DNA of 47,556 bases from an uncultured Bacteroidales bacterium (GCA_946409645.1 CAMJXE010000013.1:1-47556); one strand, 5' to 3'; shown: positions 23,277 through 32,329, counted from the stretch's first letter. The notes: generated by a model from the letters alone, not told the origin. Numbers and translations: made by a program.

Positions 23277-24517
23277 TATCCAAACACCTCCTGTGCCGCT
23301 TCCATTTTGTCGCGGACGGGAACTCCGAAGGGACATCGATCCTCGCATTGACCGCAGCCGACGCAGTCACTGGCATGGTATTCCAATTTTTTGTATTTTG
23401 TTGATATTTCGTCTGTTACGATTCCTCCGTTCAACTGGACTTCGTCCAACAGTTCGTTCACAGCAGCGATGTCGATGCCCACGGGACAGGGTGCGCAGTG
23501 TTTGCAGTAGGTACAACCTGTACCTTTGCCATCAGCCTTTGCCGCACCTTTGTTAAGCGCGGTATTGAAATCTTTTTCTTCATCGGTTGCCTTAACGTAG
23601 TGTAAGTCAGCCTCCAGCTCTTCGATATTGTCGGCCCCGCAAATGGCCACGGCTACGCAAGGTTTCGCCAAGGAGTATGCGATGCACTGTGCAGGTGTCA
23701 ACGCGAATTTCAGCGGGGAAGCTTTTTCGTCAAGCAGTCGGCCACCACCACCGAACACCTTCATCACCGTGATGGCGATGTTGTGCTGCGCACAATAATC
23801 GTATAGCTCCACGCGCACGGGGTCAATGCCAGGTAACAAATGCTGGTAAGTGGTTGAATCCCAAAGATTCGCGCCCGCCTGTATTCTATCGAAAACGGGG
23901 TTCAAGCTAAACATGATGACCTCGAAAAGCCCGCTCTTGGCAGCCTTCAAAGCCACTTCCGCGTTGTGACTGCTAATGCCGATATGTTCAATCTTACCCT
24001 CTTTTTTCAGACTCTTAACGTATTCGAGATATGGACTGCTTTCCAGTTCGTTCCACTCATCCATATTGTCGATGATGTGTATCATACCTACCTCAATATG
24101 GTCAGTACCAAGTCGTTCCAGCAGATCGTTGAAGCCAATCATGCACTTGTCCACATCACGTGTGCGTTCGTAGCTTGTGCCGTTCCACCAACATCCTATG
24201 TGTCCTTGGATGACCATTTCGTCGCGGCGACCTTTCAATGCGTAGCCGATATTGCTGCGCACTTTGGGGTCTGCGTCGTAGATGTCGATGTAGTTCACAC
24301 CGTTATCCATGGCATAACCGAGCAGTTTGCGCGACTCGGCGGTGTCCATCTTGCCAAATGCACCGCAACCGATGCCGATTTCGCCCACTCGGATGCCAGT
24401 ACTACCTAATGTGCGGTAGGTCATGTTAGGGTTTTCGGTAAATGTTTTTTTCTTTTGACAAGAAACGGCCATCACTAACAGGCCAATCAACAGGACAGGG
24501 ATATAAATCTTTTTCAT
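23273..24517 (-). CDS. Lipoprotein aldo/keto reductase with C-terminal 4Fe-4S domain
   Basis: 414 residues from the ATG at 24517; an upstream in-frame extension of 26 residues reads through the promoter box and is rejected. MKKIYIPVLLIGLLVMAVSC is a lipoprotein signal peptide (Cys20). Residues 30-330 are an aldo/keto reductase TIM barrel (YRTLGSTGIRVGEIGIGCGAFG, EGKIEHIGISSH). Two cysteine clusters follow, CTYCKHCAPCP and CVGCGQCEDRCP, of ferredoxin type. At the usual Asp-x4-Tyr site the sequence is YIDIYDAD, with no Tyr at the expected place, and the lysine strand reads VIQGH; this seems characteristic of the ferredoxin-linked subfamily, so NADPH-style catalysis should not be assumed. Confidence 0.85.
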   Translation of the reverse strand: MKKIYIPVLLIGLLVMAVSCQKKKTFTENPNMTYRTLGSTGIRVGEIGIGCGAFGKMDTAESRKLLGYAMDNGVNYIDIYDADPKVRSNIGYALKGRRDEMVIQGHIGCWWNGTSYERTRDVDKCMIGFNDLLERLGTDHIEVGMIHIIDNMDEWNELESSPYLEYVKSLKKEGKIEHIGISSHNAEVALKAAKSGLFEVIMFSLNPVFDRIQAGANLWDSTTYQHLLPGIDPVRVELYDYCAQHNIAITVMKVFGGGGRLLDEKASPLKFALTPAQCIAYSLAKPCVAVAICGADNIEELEADLHYVKATDEEKDFNTALNKGAAKADGKGTGCTYCKHCAPCPVGIDIAAVNELLDEVQLNGGIVTDEISTKYKKLEYHASDCVGCGQCEDRCPFGVPVRDKMEAAQEVFGY

Positions 24518-24541
24518 AGACAAAGTTTTTCTTTTGAACGG

Positions 24542-24549
24542 CAAAAATA
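24542..24549 (-). promoter_or_regulatory. -7 promoter box for the aldo/keto reductase
   Basis: TATTTTTG on the minus strand, 25 bases before the ATG at 24517; it supports the shorter start. Confidence 0.6.
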
Positions 24550-24574
24550 CAAAAAAACGTTCACAATAAAAATG

Positions 24575-24582
24575 TATCTTTG
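24575..24582 (+). promoter_or_regulatory. -7 promoter box for the transketolase half
   Basis: TATCTTTG followed by GC, 74 bases before the ATG at 24656 and divergent from the reductase promoter. Confidence 0.6.
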
Positions 24583-24655
24583 CCGCAAGTTTCAAAGGAG
24601 GACAATAAAGAAGAACAATTTGATAGATATTATATATAGGAAATAATATATCATT

Positions 24656-25498
24656 ATGGAAATTAATAAGTTACAAGAAGTTGCGGCGCAAGTGCGCAGA
24701 GATATTATCCGCATGGTTCACGGGGCAAAGTCTGGGCATCCGGGCGGTTCTTTAGGTTGTGCTGATTTTTTGACGACCCTTTATTTTGACGTAATGGAGG
24801 TCGATCCCGAACATTTCACCATTGATGGCAATGGCGAGGATATGTTCTTCCTCTCCAACGGTCACATCAGCCCGGTGCTTTACAGCGTGATGGCACGTAG
24901 AGGCTACTTCCCTGTGTCGGAGCTGGCTACCTTCCGTAAATTGGGTACTCGCCTGCAAGGTCACCCCACACCCGTGGAGGGGCTTCCTGGTATCCGCATT
25001 GCTTCAGGCTCCCTTGGTCAAGGTCTTTCCGTTTCTCTCGGTGCAGCTTTGGCAAAGAAGGCCAACCAAGACAAGCACATCGTTTATACTCTTACAGGCG
25101 ATGGTGAGTTAGAAGAGGGACAAAACTGGGAGGCTATTATGTTTGCAGGTGCAAAACATGTTGACAACCTGATTGTTACGGTTGACTATAACAAGAAACA
25201 GATTGACGGAAGCACGGATGCGGTCATGAATCTTGGCAATCTTCGTGCAAAGTTCGAGGCTTTCCAATGGCTGGTGCTCGAAATGAATGGCAACGACATC
25301 AAGAGCTGTCTGCAAACTTTGAAATTAGCGAAGACGCTTTCTGGAAATCAAAAGCCCATCGTCATTTTAATGAAGACGGAGATGGGTCAAGGTGTCGATT
25401 TCATGATGGGCACTCATAAATGGCATGGCACGCCTCCTAACGATGAGCAAGCGGCTGCTGCTTTAGCGCAACTCCCTGAAACATTGGGAGATTACTAA
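24656..25498 (+). CDS. Transketolase, N-terminal (thiamine-diphosphate) subunit
   Basis: 280 residues, the size of the N-terminal half in split transketolases. Recognised by RRDIIRMVHGAKSGHPGGSLG, the QGHPTPVEGLPGIRIASGSLGQGLS stretch in shorter form, and the cofactor motif GDGELEEGQNWEAIMFAG with its metal ligand in VTVDYNKKQ. Transketolase moves two-carbon units in the pentose phosphate pathway. The C-terminal half (pyrimidine-binding part) usually follows at once; here the next gene, 11 bases on, is an LptF/LptG-type permease, so the partner is missing from this window. Confidence 0.9.
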   Translation: MEINKLQEVAAQVRRDIIRMVHGAKSGHPGGSLGCADFLTTLYFDVMEVDPEHFTIDGNGEDMFFLSNGHISPVLYSVMARRGYFPVSELATFRKLGTRLQGHPTPVEGLPGIRIASGSLGQGLSVSLGAALAKKANQDKHIVYTLTGDGELEEGQNWEAIMFAGAKHVDNLIVTVDYNKKQIDGSTDAVMNLGNLRAKFEAFQWLVLEMNGNDIKSCLQTLKLAKTLSGNQKPIVILMKTEMGQGVDFMMGTHKWHGTPPNDEQAAAALAQLPETLGDY

Positions 25499-25509
25499 TA
25501 ATTTTTCCT

Positions 25510-26979
25510 GTGAAAATCGTTAATAGATACCTTTGCCGGAACTTTTTGGGTCCCTTTTTCCTGACCTTCTTTGTGGCCTTGTTTGTGCTGCTGATGCAGT
25601 TCGTGTGGAAATGGGTGGATGAGCTTGTGGGCAAAGGATTGGAACTGACCGTGATGCTGAAACTGCTGTTCTATGCAGCAGTTTCTCTCTCTTCTATGGC
25701 ATTTCCGTTGGCGGTGATGTTGGCTTCGCTGATGACGTTCGGCAATATGGGCGAACGTTACGAAATTGTCGCCCTCAAGTCGGCAGGAATCTCTACTCGC
25801 AAGATGATGACTCCGCTGGCTTTCTTGACCGTACTGATCACCATCGTTTCGTTTCTCGTTTCGGATCAAGTAATCCCGCGAGCTACACTGAAACTTAGGA
25901 TGTTACTGTATGATATTCAAGAACAGAAACCCGCTCTCAATATTGAAGAAGGTGTCTTCTACGATGGTTTCGACAACTATTCCATATTAGTGGGTAAGAA
26001 GATGCCAGACGGCGAAACGGTGAAGGATGTTCTCATTTACGACCACTCCAAACGACAAGGCAATACTTGTGTGACATACGCGGAATCAGGCACGATGACG
26101 GTTACGGAAGACAAACACTATCTGCTATTTACGTTGAATAAGGGTTCCTATTGGGATGAGACTTCCTCGATGGGAGTAAGTCGGGGCAAACGAGTGCAAC
26201 TACCTCTGATGCGTGCTACTTTCGATAAACAATACAAACGTTTCGACATGTCCGATTTTTCACTGAATCAGGTAGATGCTCAACTTTTCGAAGGCCATTC
26301 TTCCGCAATGACTAACAAGCAGTTGAGCGATCAGATTGACAGTATGAAGGTGCAAATCCGCGAAATAGAGGACAACACCGCCAATGTGTTTTTCAGCAAT
26401 CTCTATTTTTATAACACTTTTGTGAGAAATAATGAGCAGTTCAAATCTCAGGAAAAGTCGCGCCCATTGGACATTTCGAAGCTCAATCACGAGATGCAAA
26501 ATCGAGTGCTGAACCATGCAGAGAACACTTCCCGTTCATATATTTATTCCATGCAGTTCAACTACATGGATGCTACCTATCGTACCAGTAATATGTGGAA
26601 TTTTCAGATAGAGCTTCAGCGAAAATACCGTTTGGCTGTGGCTTGTCTCCTCTTCTTTTTTATCGGAGCACCGCTTGGCTCTATCATCCGGAAAGGAGGC
26701 ATCGCCATCCCGTTAGTGCTGACGGTCGTGTTTTTCGTCATCTACTTCGCCTTGTCGGTCATTGGGGAGAAAATTGCAAAAGGCAGCACCCTGCCCGTAT
26801 GGTTTGGTACATGGCTCTCTTCCTTTATCTTGCTGCCACTCTGTCTATTCCTTACTTACCATGCTACTATGGATACTGCTGTGCTGTCGCCCGACACTTA
26901 CGCCAAATGGATGGATAAAATCAAACATATAAAACTATTTTCCAAAAAAAGACATGAAGATTCTTCAACTTTGTCATAA
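25510..26979 (+). CDS. LptF/LptG (YjgP/YjgQ) family permease
   Basis: 489 residues from a GTG start; no in-frame ATG lies near. Opens MKIVNRYLCRNFLGPFFLTFFVALF, the LptF/LptG signature, with three N-terminal membrane helices up to about 120 (including MGERYEIVALKSAGIS, the ATPase-coupling helix), a long periplasmic beta-jellyroll region, and three C-terminal helices (LAVACLLFFFIGAPLGSIIRKGG). LptFG with LptB extracts lipopolysaccharide from the inner membrane for transport. The protein is longer than the E. coli paralogues (about 360), as is common in Bacteroidetes. Its end overlaps the next gene by 26 bases. Confidence 0.88.
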   Translation: MKIVNRYLCRNFLGPFFLTFFVALFVLLMQFVWKWVDELVGKGLELTVMLKLLFYAAVSLSSMAFPLAVMLASLMTFGNMGERYEIVALKSAGISTRKMMTPLAFLTVLITIVSFLVSDQVIPRATLKLRMLLYDIQEQKPALNIEEGVFYDGFDNYSILVGKKMPDGETVKDVLIYDHSKRQGNTCVTYAESGTMTVTEDKHYLLFTLNKGSYWDETSSMGVSRGKRVQLPLMRATFDKQYKRFDMSDFSLNQVDAQLFEGHSSAMTNKQLSDQIDSMKVQIREIEDNTANVFFSNLYFYNTFVRNNEQFKSQEKSRPLDISKLNHEMQNRVLNHAENTSRSYIYSMQFNYMDATYRTSNMWNFQIELQRKYRLAVACLLFFFIGAPLGSIIRKGGIAIPLVLTVVFFVIYFALSVIGEKIAKGSTLPVWFGTWLSSFILLPLCLFLTYHATMDTAVLSPDTYAKWMDKIKHIKLFSKKRHEDSSTLS

Positions 26980-28165
26980 AACCCCTTTGCCCACGATTGA
27001 CGGAGGCTGTATCGCAATTCACAACATCACACAATGCCTGTTGAATAGCGATATGGATGTGAAGGTACTTGCTGTAGCGACACCGAAGCATCCGTTTGTC
27101 ATCTCTGCATTTTCCCAATCATACTTGAAGAAAACACGTTTCGAGTCGGTATTTATTGACACTACTCCACATAAAATCGAAGCTCTTAAGACCCTGTTTA
27201 CTGGAAATTCTTACCAAATCAGCCGTTTTTATCATAAAAATATGGTCGCTAAATTGGTAGAAGTGCTCAAAAAGGAAGATTTTGACATCGTTCATATAGA
27301 ATCTATTTATATGGCTCCCTATATACCACTAATCAGAAAGCACTCAAAAGCGAAAATTTTGATGCGACTGCACAATATTGAACATCAAATTTGGGCGAGA
27401 TTGTCGGAAAATGAGCGAAATCCTTTTATGAAGCTGGCGTATCGTGTCAACGCGCATCAGCTACGGCGTGTTGAACGTAAAATTTTGCATGAGGTAGATG
27501 GTTATATGTCTATTTCAGAGCCCGATTTCCACTATTTCCACGATACTGCACCCGATGTGCCCGGCGTGGTTATTCCTTTTGGTATTGATGTCGATAATTA
27601 TGATATGGAGGATGACGATTACATTGCCACGGATCAGCCTTCGCTGTGCCATCTTGGCAGCATGAATTGGTCGCCTAACGTGGAAGGAATTGAGTGGTTT
27701 TTGGATGAGGTGTGGCCGGAAATCCATACGGCACATCCGGAATTGACCTTCACTTTAGCAGGTCATGACATTCCAGAACGTCTGAAACAACGTCAGGATC
27801 CCAATGTTGAGGTGTTGGGAGCCGTTCCGAACGCCAACGAGTTCATGATGGACTATGACATTATGGTGGTGCCCTTGCTTTCGGGTAGCGGAATTCGCAT
27901 CAAAATAGTGGAGGCCATGGCACTCGGACGGGTGGTCATCACCACCTCCATAGGCGCGGAAGGCCTTGATGTTCAAGATGGTAAGCATCTTTTTATCGCC
28001 AACACTCCCGAAGAGTTTGTGGCTGTCATCAACAAATGTGTAGCCATGCCGGATCTCTGTTCCATAATCAGTGAAAATGCTCAGCATTATATCTCTGTGA
28101 ATCATAATAATGCGGTTATCGCTCAGAAAATTGTGGATTTTTATCAAAGTGTTTCTAAAAAATGA
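26954..28165 (+). CDS. Family 4 glycosyltransferase
   Basis: 403 residues. GT-B fold: N-terminal MKILQLCHKTPLPTIDGGCIAIHNI (acceptor domain), middle SMNWSPNVEGIEWFLDEVWP at the start of the donor domain, and C-terminal VVPLLSGSGIRIKIVEAMALGRVVITTSIGAEGL with the E-x7-E-like nucleotide-sugar contact. Transfers a sugar from a nucleotide sugar to a surface glycan. It overlaps the LPS permease gene by 26 bases and dxs by four, so all are cotranscribed; an LPS or outer glycan substrate is plausible from the neighbour but not shown. Confidence 0.87.
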   Translation: MKILQLCHKTPLPTIDGGCIAIHNITQCLLNSDMDVKVLAVATPKHPFVISAFSQSYLKKTRFESVFIDTTPHKIEALKTLFTGNSYQISRFYHKNMVAKLVEVLKKEDFDIVHIESIYMAPYIPLIRKHSKAKILMRLHNIEHQIWARLSENERNPFMKLAYRVNAHQLRRVERKILHEVDGYMSISEPDFHYFHDTAPDVPGVVIPFGIDVDNYDMEDDDYIATDQPSLCHLGSMNWSPNVEGIEWFLDEVWPEIHTAHPELTFTLAGHDIPERLKQRQDPNVEVLGAVPNANEFMMDYDIMVVPLLSGSGIRIKIVEAMALGRVVITTSIGAEGLDVQDGKHLFIANTPEEFVAVINKCVAMPDLCSIISENAQHYISVNHNNAVIAQKIVDFYQSVSKK

Positions 28166-30090
28166 AAGAAAATCTCTTGTCGAAAATCCAGTCTGTTGAA
28201 GACCTTCGAAAATTGTCGGTCCAGGAATTGCCACAACTTTGTGAAGAGTTGCGTCAATTCATTATTGAGCAGACGGCTAAACATCCTGGACATCTCGGCT
28301 CCAGTTTAGGTGTGATAGAGTTGACGGTGGCCATTCACTATGTGTTTGATACTCCGAATGATAAGTTGATTTGGGACGTGGGACATCAGGCCTACTGCCA
28401 TAAGATTCTGACGGGTAGAAAGGACCAATTCTCCACCAATCGACGATATGGGGGCATAAGCGGTTTTCCGCGACGTGAAGAGAGCGAATTCGACGCGTTC
28501 GGCACGGGGCATTCTTCTACCTCCATCTCTGCCGCCTTGGGCATGGCCGTAGCTGCCAAGATGGACGGCAATATGAAGAGGAACCATATTGCTGTCATTG
28601 GAGATGGCGCAATTGGTGGCGGCATGGCATTCGAAGCGATGAACCAAGCTCCCTACCGCGATGTGAATATGTTGGTGATTCTAAACGATAACAAGATATC
28701 CATCGATCAAAGCACGGGTGCCATGAGCAAATACTTGCTCTCCATCACTGCTTCCCCCGCATATAATAGACTCAAAAGTCGTATGTGGAACTTCTTTACG
28801 TTCAGGACTAACCACCCCAACCGTGTCACCAATTTCTTTAGCAAAATGGGCAATTCCGTCAAGGGTTGGCTTTTTGGAGGCAGTAACTGGTTTCAAAGTC
28901 TCGGATACCGCTATTTCGGCCCCGCCGACGGGCACGATGTGATTTACATGGTCAAGATGTTGAAAGGTCTCAAGTCTTTACCAGGACTAAAGCTGTTCCA
29001 TGTGCTTACGGTGAAGGGTAAGGGTCTTGAAGTAGCTGAGCAGAACCAAACCCAATACCATGCCCCTGGCCAGTTTGATCCTGAAACTGGATTGATTATC
29101 AAAACAGATGTAGGAAAGCAACCGCCTAAATATCAAGATGTTTTTGGTAATACAATCTTGGAATTTGCACGTGAAGATGAAAAAGTGGTAGGTATTACGC
29201 CCGCAATGGCCACGGGTTGTTCACTTACCATAATGGACAAAGTGTTTCCTAACCGCGTGTTCGATGTGGGCATTGCTGAGCAACACGCCGTCACCTTTTC
29301 AGCGGGCTTAGCCACTGAGGGTTACATCCCATTCTGCAATATCTATTCTTCATTCTTGCAGCGTGGCTACGATCAAGTGATTCATGATGTCGCGTTGCAA
29401 AAACTGCCTGTTATTTTTTGTATCGATCGTGCTGGTTTGGTGGGAGAGGACGGCTCTACGCATCAAGGGGCATTCGATTTGGCGTTCCTCCGTTGCATTC
29501 CCGACTTGGTCATCACATCGCCGCTAAATGAGCACGAACTGCGAAATCTGATGCTGACAGCGTATCAGAATGCTAAAAATCACGGACTTCCATTTGTGAT
29601 TCGATACCCTCGAGGACGCGGCGTGCTCACGGATTGGCATAACGAACCACAAGTTCTGCCTATCGGAAAGGGCAGAATGTTGCGTGAAGGAGAGAAGGTG
29701 CTGGTGTTGACGTTAGGCCCTTTAGGGAATAGTGTAACACATGTGATCGAAAAGCTGCAACACGAAGACATTCGACCCGCACACTTCGATGTTCGTTTCC
29801 TTAAGCCATTGGATGATAGGGCTTTGGAAGAATTGGCCAATCAATATTCCGTTTGGGTTACGGTGGAAGACGGTACCGAAAAGGGTGGTCTCTTCTCCGA
29901 AATATCCGAATTCCTTGACTGTAGAGACGAAAAATCATACGCCTCAACCAAACGTCCGCATTTGATGCATGTCGCGTTGCCAGACCAATTTATCACCCAC
30001 GGAGATATACCGAACCTATATAAAGAGGTCGGTTTTGACGAGGTATCAATCGAAAAAGTGATTCGGGATGCATGGAAAAAAACTCTCTAA
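28162..30090 (+). CDS. dxs: 1-deoxy-D-xylulose-5-phosphate synthase
   Basis: 642 residues, full length. First step of the MEP isoprenoid pathway: condenses pyruvate with glyceraldehyde 3-phosphate using thiamine diphosphate. Seen: HPGHLGSSLGVIELTVAIHY (residues 41-60), GHQAYCHKILTGR, the cofactor motif GDGAIGG at 147 with LNDNKIS at 174, the transketolase-like centre IDRAGLVGEDGSTHQGAFD, and a C-terminal transketolase domain (FDVRFLKPLDDRALEELA). Start overlaps the glycosyltransferase stop (ATGA). The later pathway gene ispE is at 39169 in the same window but in another unit. Confidence 0.95.
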   Translation: MKENLLSKIQSVEDLRKLSVQELPQLCEELRQFIIEQTAKHPGHLGSSLGVIELTVAIHYVFDTPNDKLIWDVGHQAYCHKILTGRKDQFSTNRRYGGISGFPRREESEFDAFGTGHSSTSISAALGMAVAAKMDGNMKRNHIAVIGDGAIGGGMAFEAMNQAPYRDVNMLVILNDNKISIDQSTGAMSKYLLSITASPAYNRLKSRMWNFFTFRTNHPNRVTNFFSKMGNSVKGWLFGGSNWFQSLGYRYFGPADGHDVIYMVKMLKGLKSLPGLKLFHVLTVKGKGLEVAEQNQTQYHAPGQFDPETGLIIKTDVGKQPPKYQDVFGNTILEFAREDEKVVGITPAMATGCSLTIMDKVFPNRVFDVGIAEQHAVTFSAGLATEGYIPFCNIYSSFLQRGYDQVIHDVALQKLPVIFCIDRAGLVGEDGSTHQGAFDLAFLRCIPDLVITSPLNEHELRNLMLTAYQNAKNHGLPFVIRYPRGRGVLTDWHNEPQVLPIGKGRMLREGEKVLVLTLGPLGNSVTHVIEKLQHEDIRPAHFDVRFLKPLDDRALEELANQYSVWVTVEDGTEKGGLFSEISEFLDCRDEKSYASTKRPHLMHVALPDQFITHGDIPNLYKEVGFDEVSIEKVIRDAWKKTL

Positions 30091-30094
30091 GCCT

Positions 30095-30787
30095 TTATTT
30101 TACGTTTTTCATGTAATATTCAATCAGCCCGTCTGGGTTTTTGACGCTTTTTTGCAACCATTCAAAATATAATTCCTCATTTTCATCCGGGGTGAGTCCC
30201 CAATTGGCCTCTGAATGACGCATTCTTTCGCTAAAGTGCGATAGTATGATGGCCGCTGAATTGGAGATGTTGAAGCTCTCTGTAAAGCCATACATCGGAA
30301 TCAGGACGTTGCCGTCGGCGTACTTGATAGCTTCATCTGAGAGACCGGTGAGCTCTGTGCCGAAAAGAAAGGCGGTTTTGCGCTCCACAGGGAGATCAAA
30401 GATGGTGAGTTTTTGCTCATCGGGTAAAGTGGCGGCTACCCAATAGCCTTGTTCGTGCAGACGGTCGATACAGTCCTTCACATTGTGTTCACTGTGAGGA
30501 TATTGATGGATGCTGAGCCACTTGTCGGCCCCCATACTGATATCTTTATGTACCTCAAATTCGTTCCGGTTTTTGATAACGTGAACATCCTGAATGCCAT
30601 AGCAGTCGCATGTGCGCAACACTGCACTGATATTTTGCGTTTGGAATAGGTCTTCCAACACTACTGTGATATGCCGAGTCCGGTTCTCCAGTATTTCCGT
30701 CAGTCGGGCTTGACGTTCATCCGTGACAAATTGTCTAAGGTAATCGGTGACTTGGTTTCGTAAAAGCTTGTCTTCAATTTTTATCAT
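30095..30787 (-). CDS. trmH: tRNA (guanosine-18-2'-O)-methyltransferase TrmH
   Basis: 230 residues. SPOUT methyltransferase with a trefoil knot; methylates the ribose of G18 in tRNA. All three SpoU motifs are present: NISAVLRTCDCYGIQDVHVI (motif 1, with catalytic Arg), FLFGTELTGLSDEAI (motif 2) and IPMYGFTESFNISNSAAIIL (motif 3). The length and N- and C-terminal helices are those of TrmH rather than the larger rRNA enzyme RlmB. It lies downstream of the HU gene beyond a strong terminator and ends four bases from dxs, convergently. Confidence 0.88.
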   Translation of the reverse strand: MIKIEDKLLRNQVTDYLRQFVTDERQARLTEILENRTRHITVVLEDLFQTQNISAVLRTCDCYGIQDVHVIKNRNEFEVHKDISMGADKWLSIHQYPHSEHNVKDCIDRLHEQGYWVAATLPDEQKLTIFDLPVERKTAFLFGTELTGLSDEAIKYADGNVLIPMYGFTESFNISNSAAIILSHFSERMRHSEANWGLTPDENEELYFEWLQKSVKNPDGLIEYYMKNVK

Positions 30788-30803
30788 TGCACACTATTAT
30801 AAT

Positions 30804-30831
30804 AAAAAAGCCCTGACACAGGGCTTTTTTT
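30804..30831. terminator. Intrinsic terminator after the HU gene
   Basis: AGCCCTG, three-base loop, CAGGGCT, flanked by A6 and T7 tracts, so it can work in both directions. It ends the hup transcript just before trmH. Confidence 0.88.
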
Positions 30832-30851
30832 CTCAATTAAAGTAGGTTCGA

Positions 30852-31121
30852 TTATTTCATTTTTGAAAATGAGGAACCAGCTTTGAATTTAACAACTTTC
30901 TTTGCAGGAATGTTGATTTTTTTGCCGTTAGCAGGATTGTGGCCCACTCTAGCTTTGCGTTCTGCGACGCTGAAAGTACCAAAACCAATCAGGGAAAGCT
31001 TGTCATTTTTCTTCAAAGCATCTTCGGTGGCAGAAACAAATGCTTCTAAAGCGTTTTTAGCTTGAACTTTTGTTAAACCGGCTTTTTCGGCCATTGCATT
31101 GATTAATTCGCTCTTGTTCAT
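30852..31121 (-). CDS. hup: HU/IHF-family DNA-binding protein
   Basis: 89 residues, the full family length. Starts MNKSELINAMAEKAGLTK (helices of the dimer core), then LIGFGTFSVAERKARVGHNPANGKKINIPAKKVVKFKAG, the conserved beta-arm with the proline that intercalates in DNA. A histone-like nucleoid protein bending DNA as a dimer. Monocistronic, with a promoter 43 bases upstream and a strong terminator. Confidence 0.93.
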   Translation of the reverse strand: MNKSELINAMAEKAGLTKVQAKNALEAFVSATEDALKKNDKLSLIGFGTFSVAERKARVGHNPANGKKINIPAKKVVKFKAGSSFSKMK

Positions 31122-31163
31122 GTTTTTAAAAATTTAAAAAGGTTGATAAATGAATTAGAGCTA

Positions 31164-31171
31164 CAAAGTTA
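31164..31171 (-). promoter_or_regulatory. -7 promoter box for the HU gene
   Basis: TAACTTTG on the minus strand matches TAnnTTTG, with a TTG about 17 bases further upstream. The 31190-31264 stretch up to the fmt stop is AT-rich and shows nothing else. Confidence 0.6.
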
Positions 31172-31264
31172 ACAAAATTTGCAAAAAACAACTTCTATAA
31201 TCGAATTGTGAATAAATAATACATAATAGTTAACAACATATCTCGATAACAGTAGTATTATATA

Positions 31265-32239
31265 TTAAAACAGATAATTAGTGTAATTATTTTTTCTAAA
31301 TCCAGACAGAAAGTCTTCTGTTTTCATTCTTTTTTTGCCCTCAATTTGGAGGATTTGGATGGAAATGTCGAAATTTCTTGTTGAAACAAGCATTTTTTTG
31401 TCCAAATCCAGTATGATTTTTCCAGGTTCCAGACGACTTTTTCGTTCTGTGATTTCAACATCAAATATTTTCAAAATGCAGGGTTTCCACTCTTCGTCCT
31501 CACGAGTACGAAAACCGATAAAAGAAAACGCGGAGGGGTAGGGGGAGAGGCCACGGACATGATTGAAAATATGTTCTGCGGAATTATTCCAATCAATATG
31601 CATGTCGTCCTTGAAAATTTTCGGAGCGGTTTTCAAGACTTTAGCTTTAGGTTGTGGCTTAGGGTTAACTTTCCCTTCTGAGAGTTTTCGCAGAGTCTCC
31701 ACGGCGATACCGGCACCCGCTACCATCAATTTGTCGTGCAGTGTGCCGGCATTGTCTTCGTGCGTGATTTCCACCTCTTTTTGCAGTAGCATAGCGCCAG
31801 TATCAGTGTGCTCGTCGAGCAGAAAGGTGGTCACACCGGTTTTGGTTTCCCCGTTCATGATGGCGCGTTGGATGGGTGCAGCACCGCGATATTGCGGAAG
31901 CAGAGAGGCATGTACGTTGAAAGTGCCCAATGGAGGCATCGCGTAAACGCACTTTGGCAACATGCGGAAAGCCACCACGACGAAAACATCCGCGCGATAG
32001 TCGCGTAAGTCCTCCACAAACCCGTCATCTTTCAGCTTTTCGGGTTGTAAGATGGGTAGCTGATGTTCCAAAGCATACTTTTTTACATCGGAACAGTGCA
32101 TCTGCTGACCACGTCCTGCGGGTTTGTCAGGCGTAGTGACTACGCAAACCACGTCGTGACCAGCCTTGCGGATGGCGTCTAACGTCGCGACTGCGAATTC
32201 AGGTGTACCCATGAAGCATACTCGTAGCTTATTCATCAT
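31265..32239 (-). CDS. fmt: Methionyl-tRNA formyltransferase
   Basis: 324 residues. Formylates initiator Met-tRNA with 10-formyl-THF. N-terminal catalytic Rossmann domain begins LRVCFMGTPEFAVATLDAI; the active-site triad is in TFNVHASLLPQYRGAAPIQ (Asn, His) and TDTGAML (Asp). C-terminal OB-fold tRNA-binding domain around 210-324 ends with the expected EGKKRMKTEDFLSGF. Two adjacent ATGs (32239 and 32236) leave the start open by one residue. Lies downstream of ribH with a REP-like element in the gap. Confidence 0.94.
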   Translation of the reverse strand: MMNKLRVCFMGTPEFAVATLDAIRKAGHDVVCVVTTPDKPAGRGQQMHCSDVKKYALEHQLPILQPEKLKDDGFVEDLRDYRADVFVVVAFRMLPKCVYAMPPLGTFNVHASLLPQYRGAAPIQRAIMNGETKTGVTTFLLDEHTDTGAMLLQKEVEITHEDNAGTLHDKLMVAGAGIAVETLRKLSEGKVNPKPQPKAKVLKTAPKIFKDDMHIDWNNSAEHIFNHVRGLSPYPSAFSFIGFRTREDEEWKPCILKIFDVEITERKSRLEPGKIILDLDKKMLVSTRNFDISIQILQIEGKKRMKTEDFLSGFRKNNYTNYLF

Positions 32240-32267
32240 CTTGACATTATTTCTTTGTTTGTTATTG

Positions 32268-32316
32268 ATCCCGGGGTTTGCATTTCGCTACCAAGTTCTT
32301 GACCCTAACGGGGTTG
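32268..32316. repeat. REP-like intergenic element between ribH and fmt
   Basis: Two small palindromic parts: CCCGGG at 32270-32275, and ACCC-taacg-GGGT at 32302-32314, separated by about 25 bases. The layout resembles short GC-rich repeats seen between Bacteroidetes genes and that of the element at 41033-41098; only one copy of this exact form is in the window. Confidence 0.35.
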
Positions 32317-32329
32317 CTTAAGGAATCAG

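Noticed and set aside
23145-23348. Minus-strand 67-codon frame at the reductase 3' end
   Set aside because: It overlaps the reductase in another frame and begins in its Fe-S region; no start context or family resemblance.
24518-24595. N-terminal extension of the aldo/keto reductase
   Set aside because: It runs through the promoter box at 24542 and would bury the lipoprotein signal peptide.
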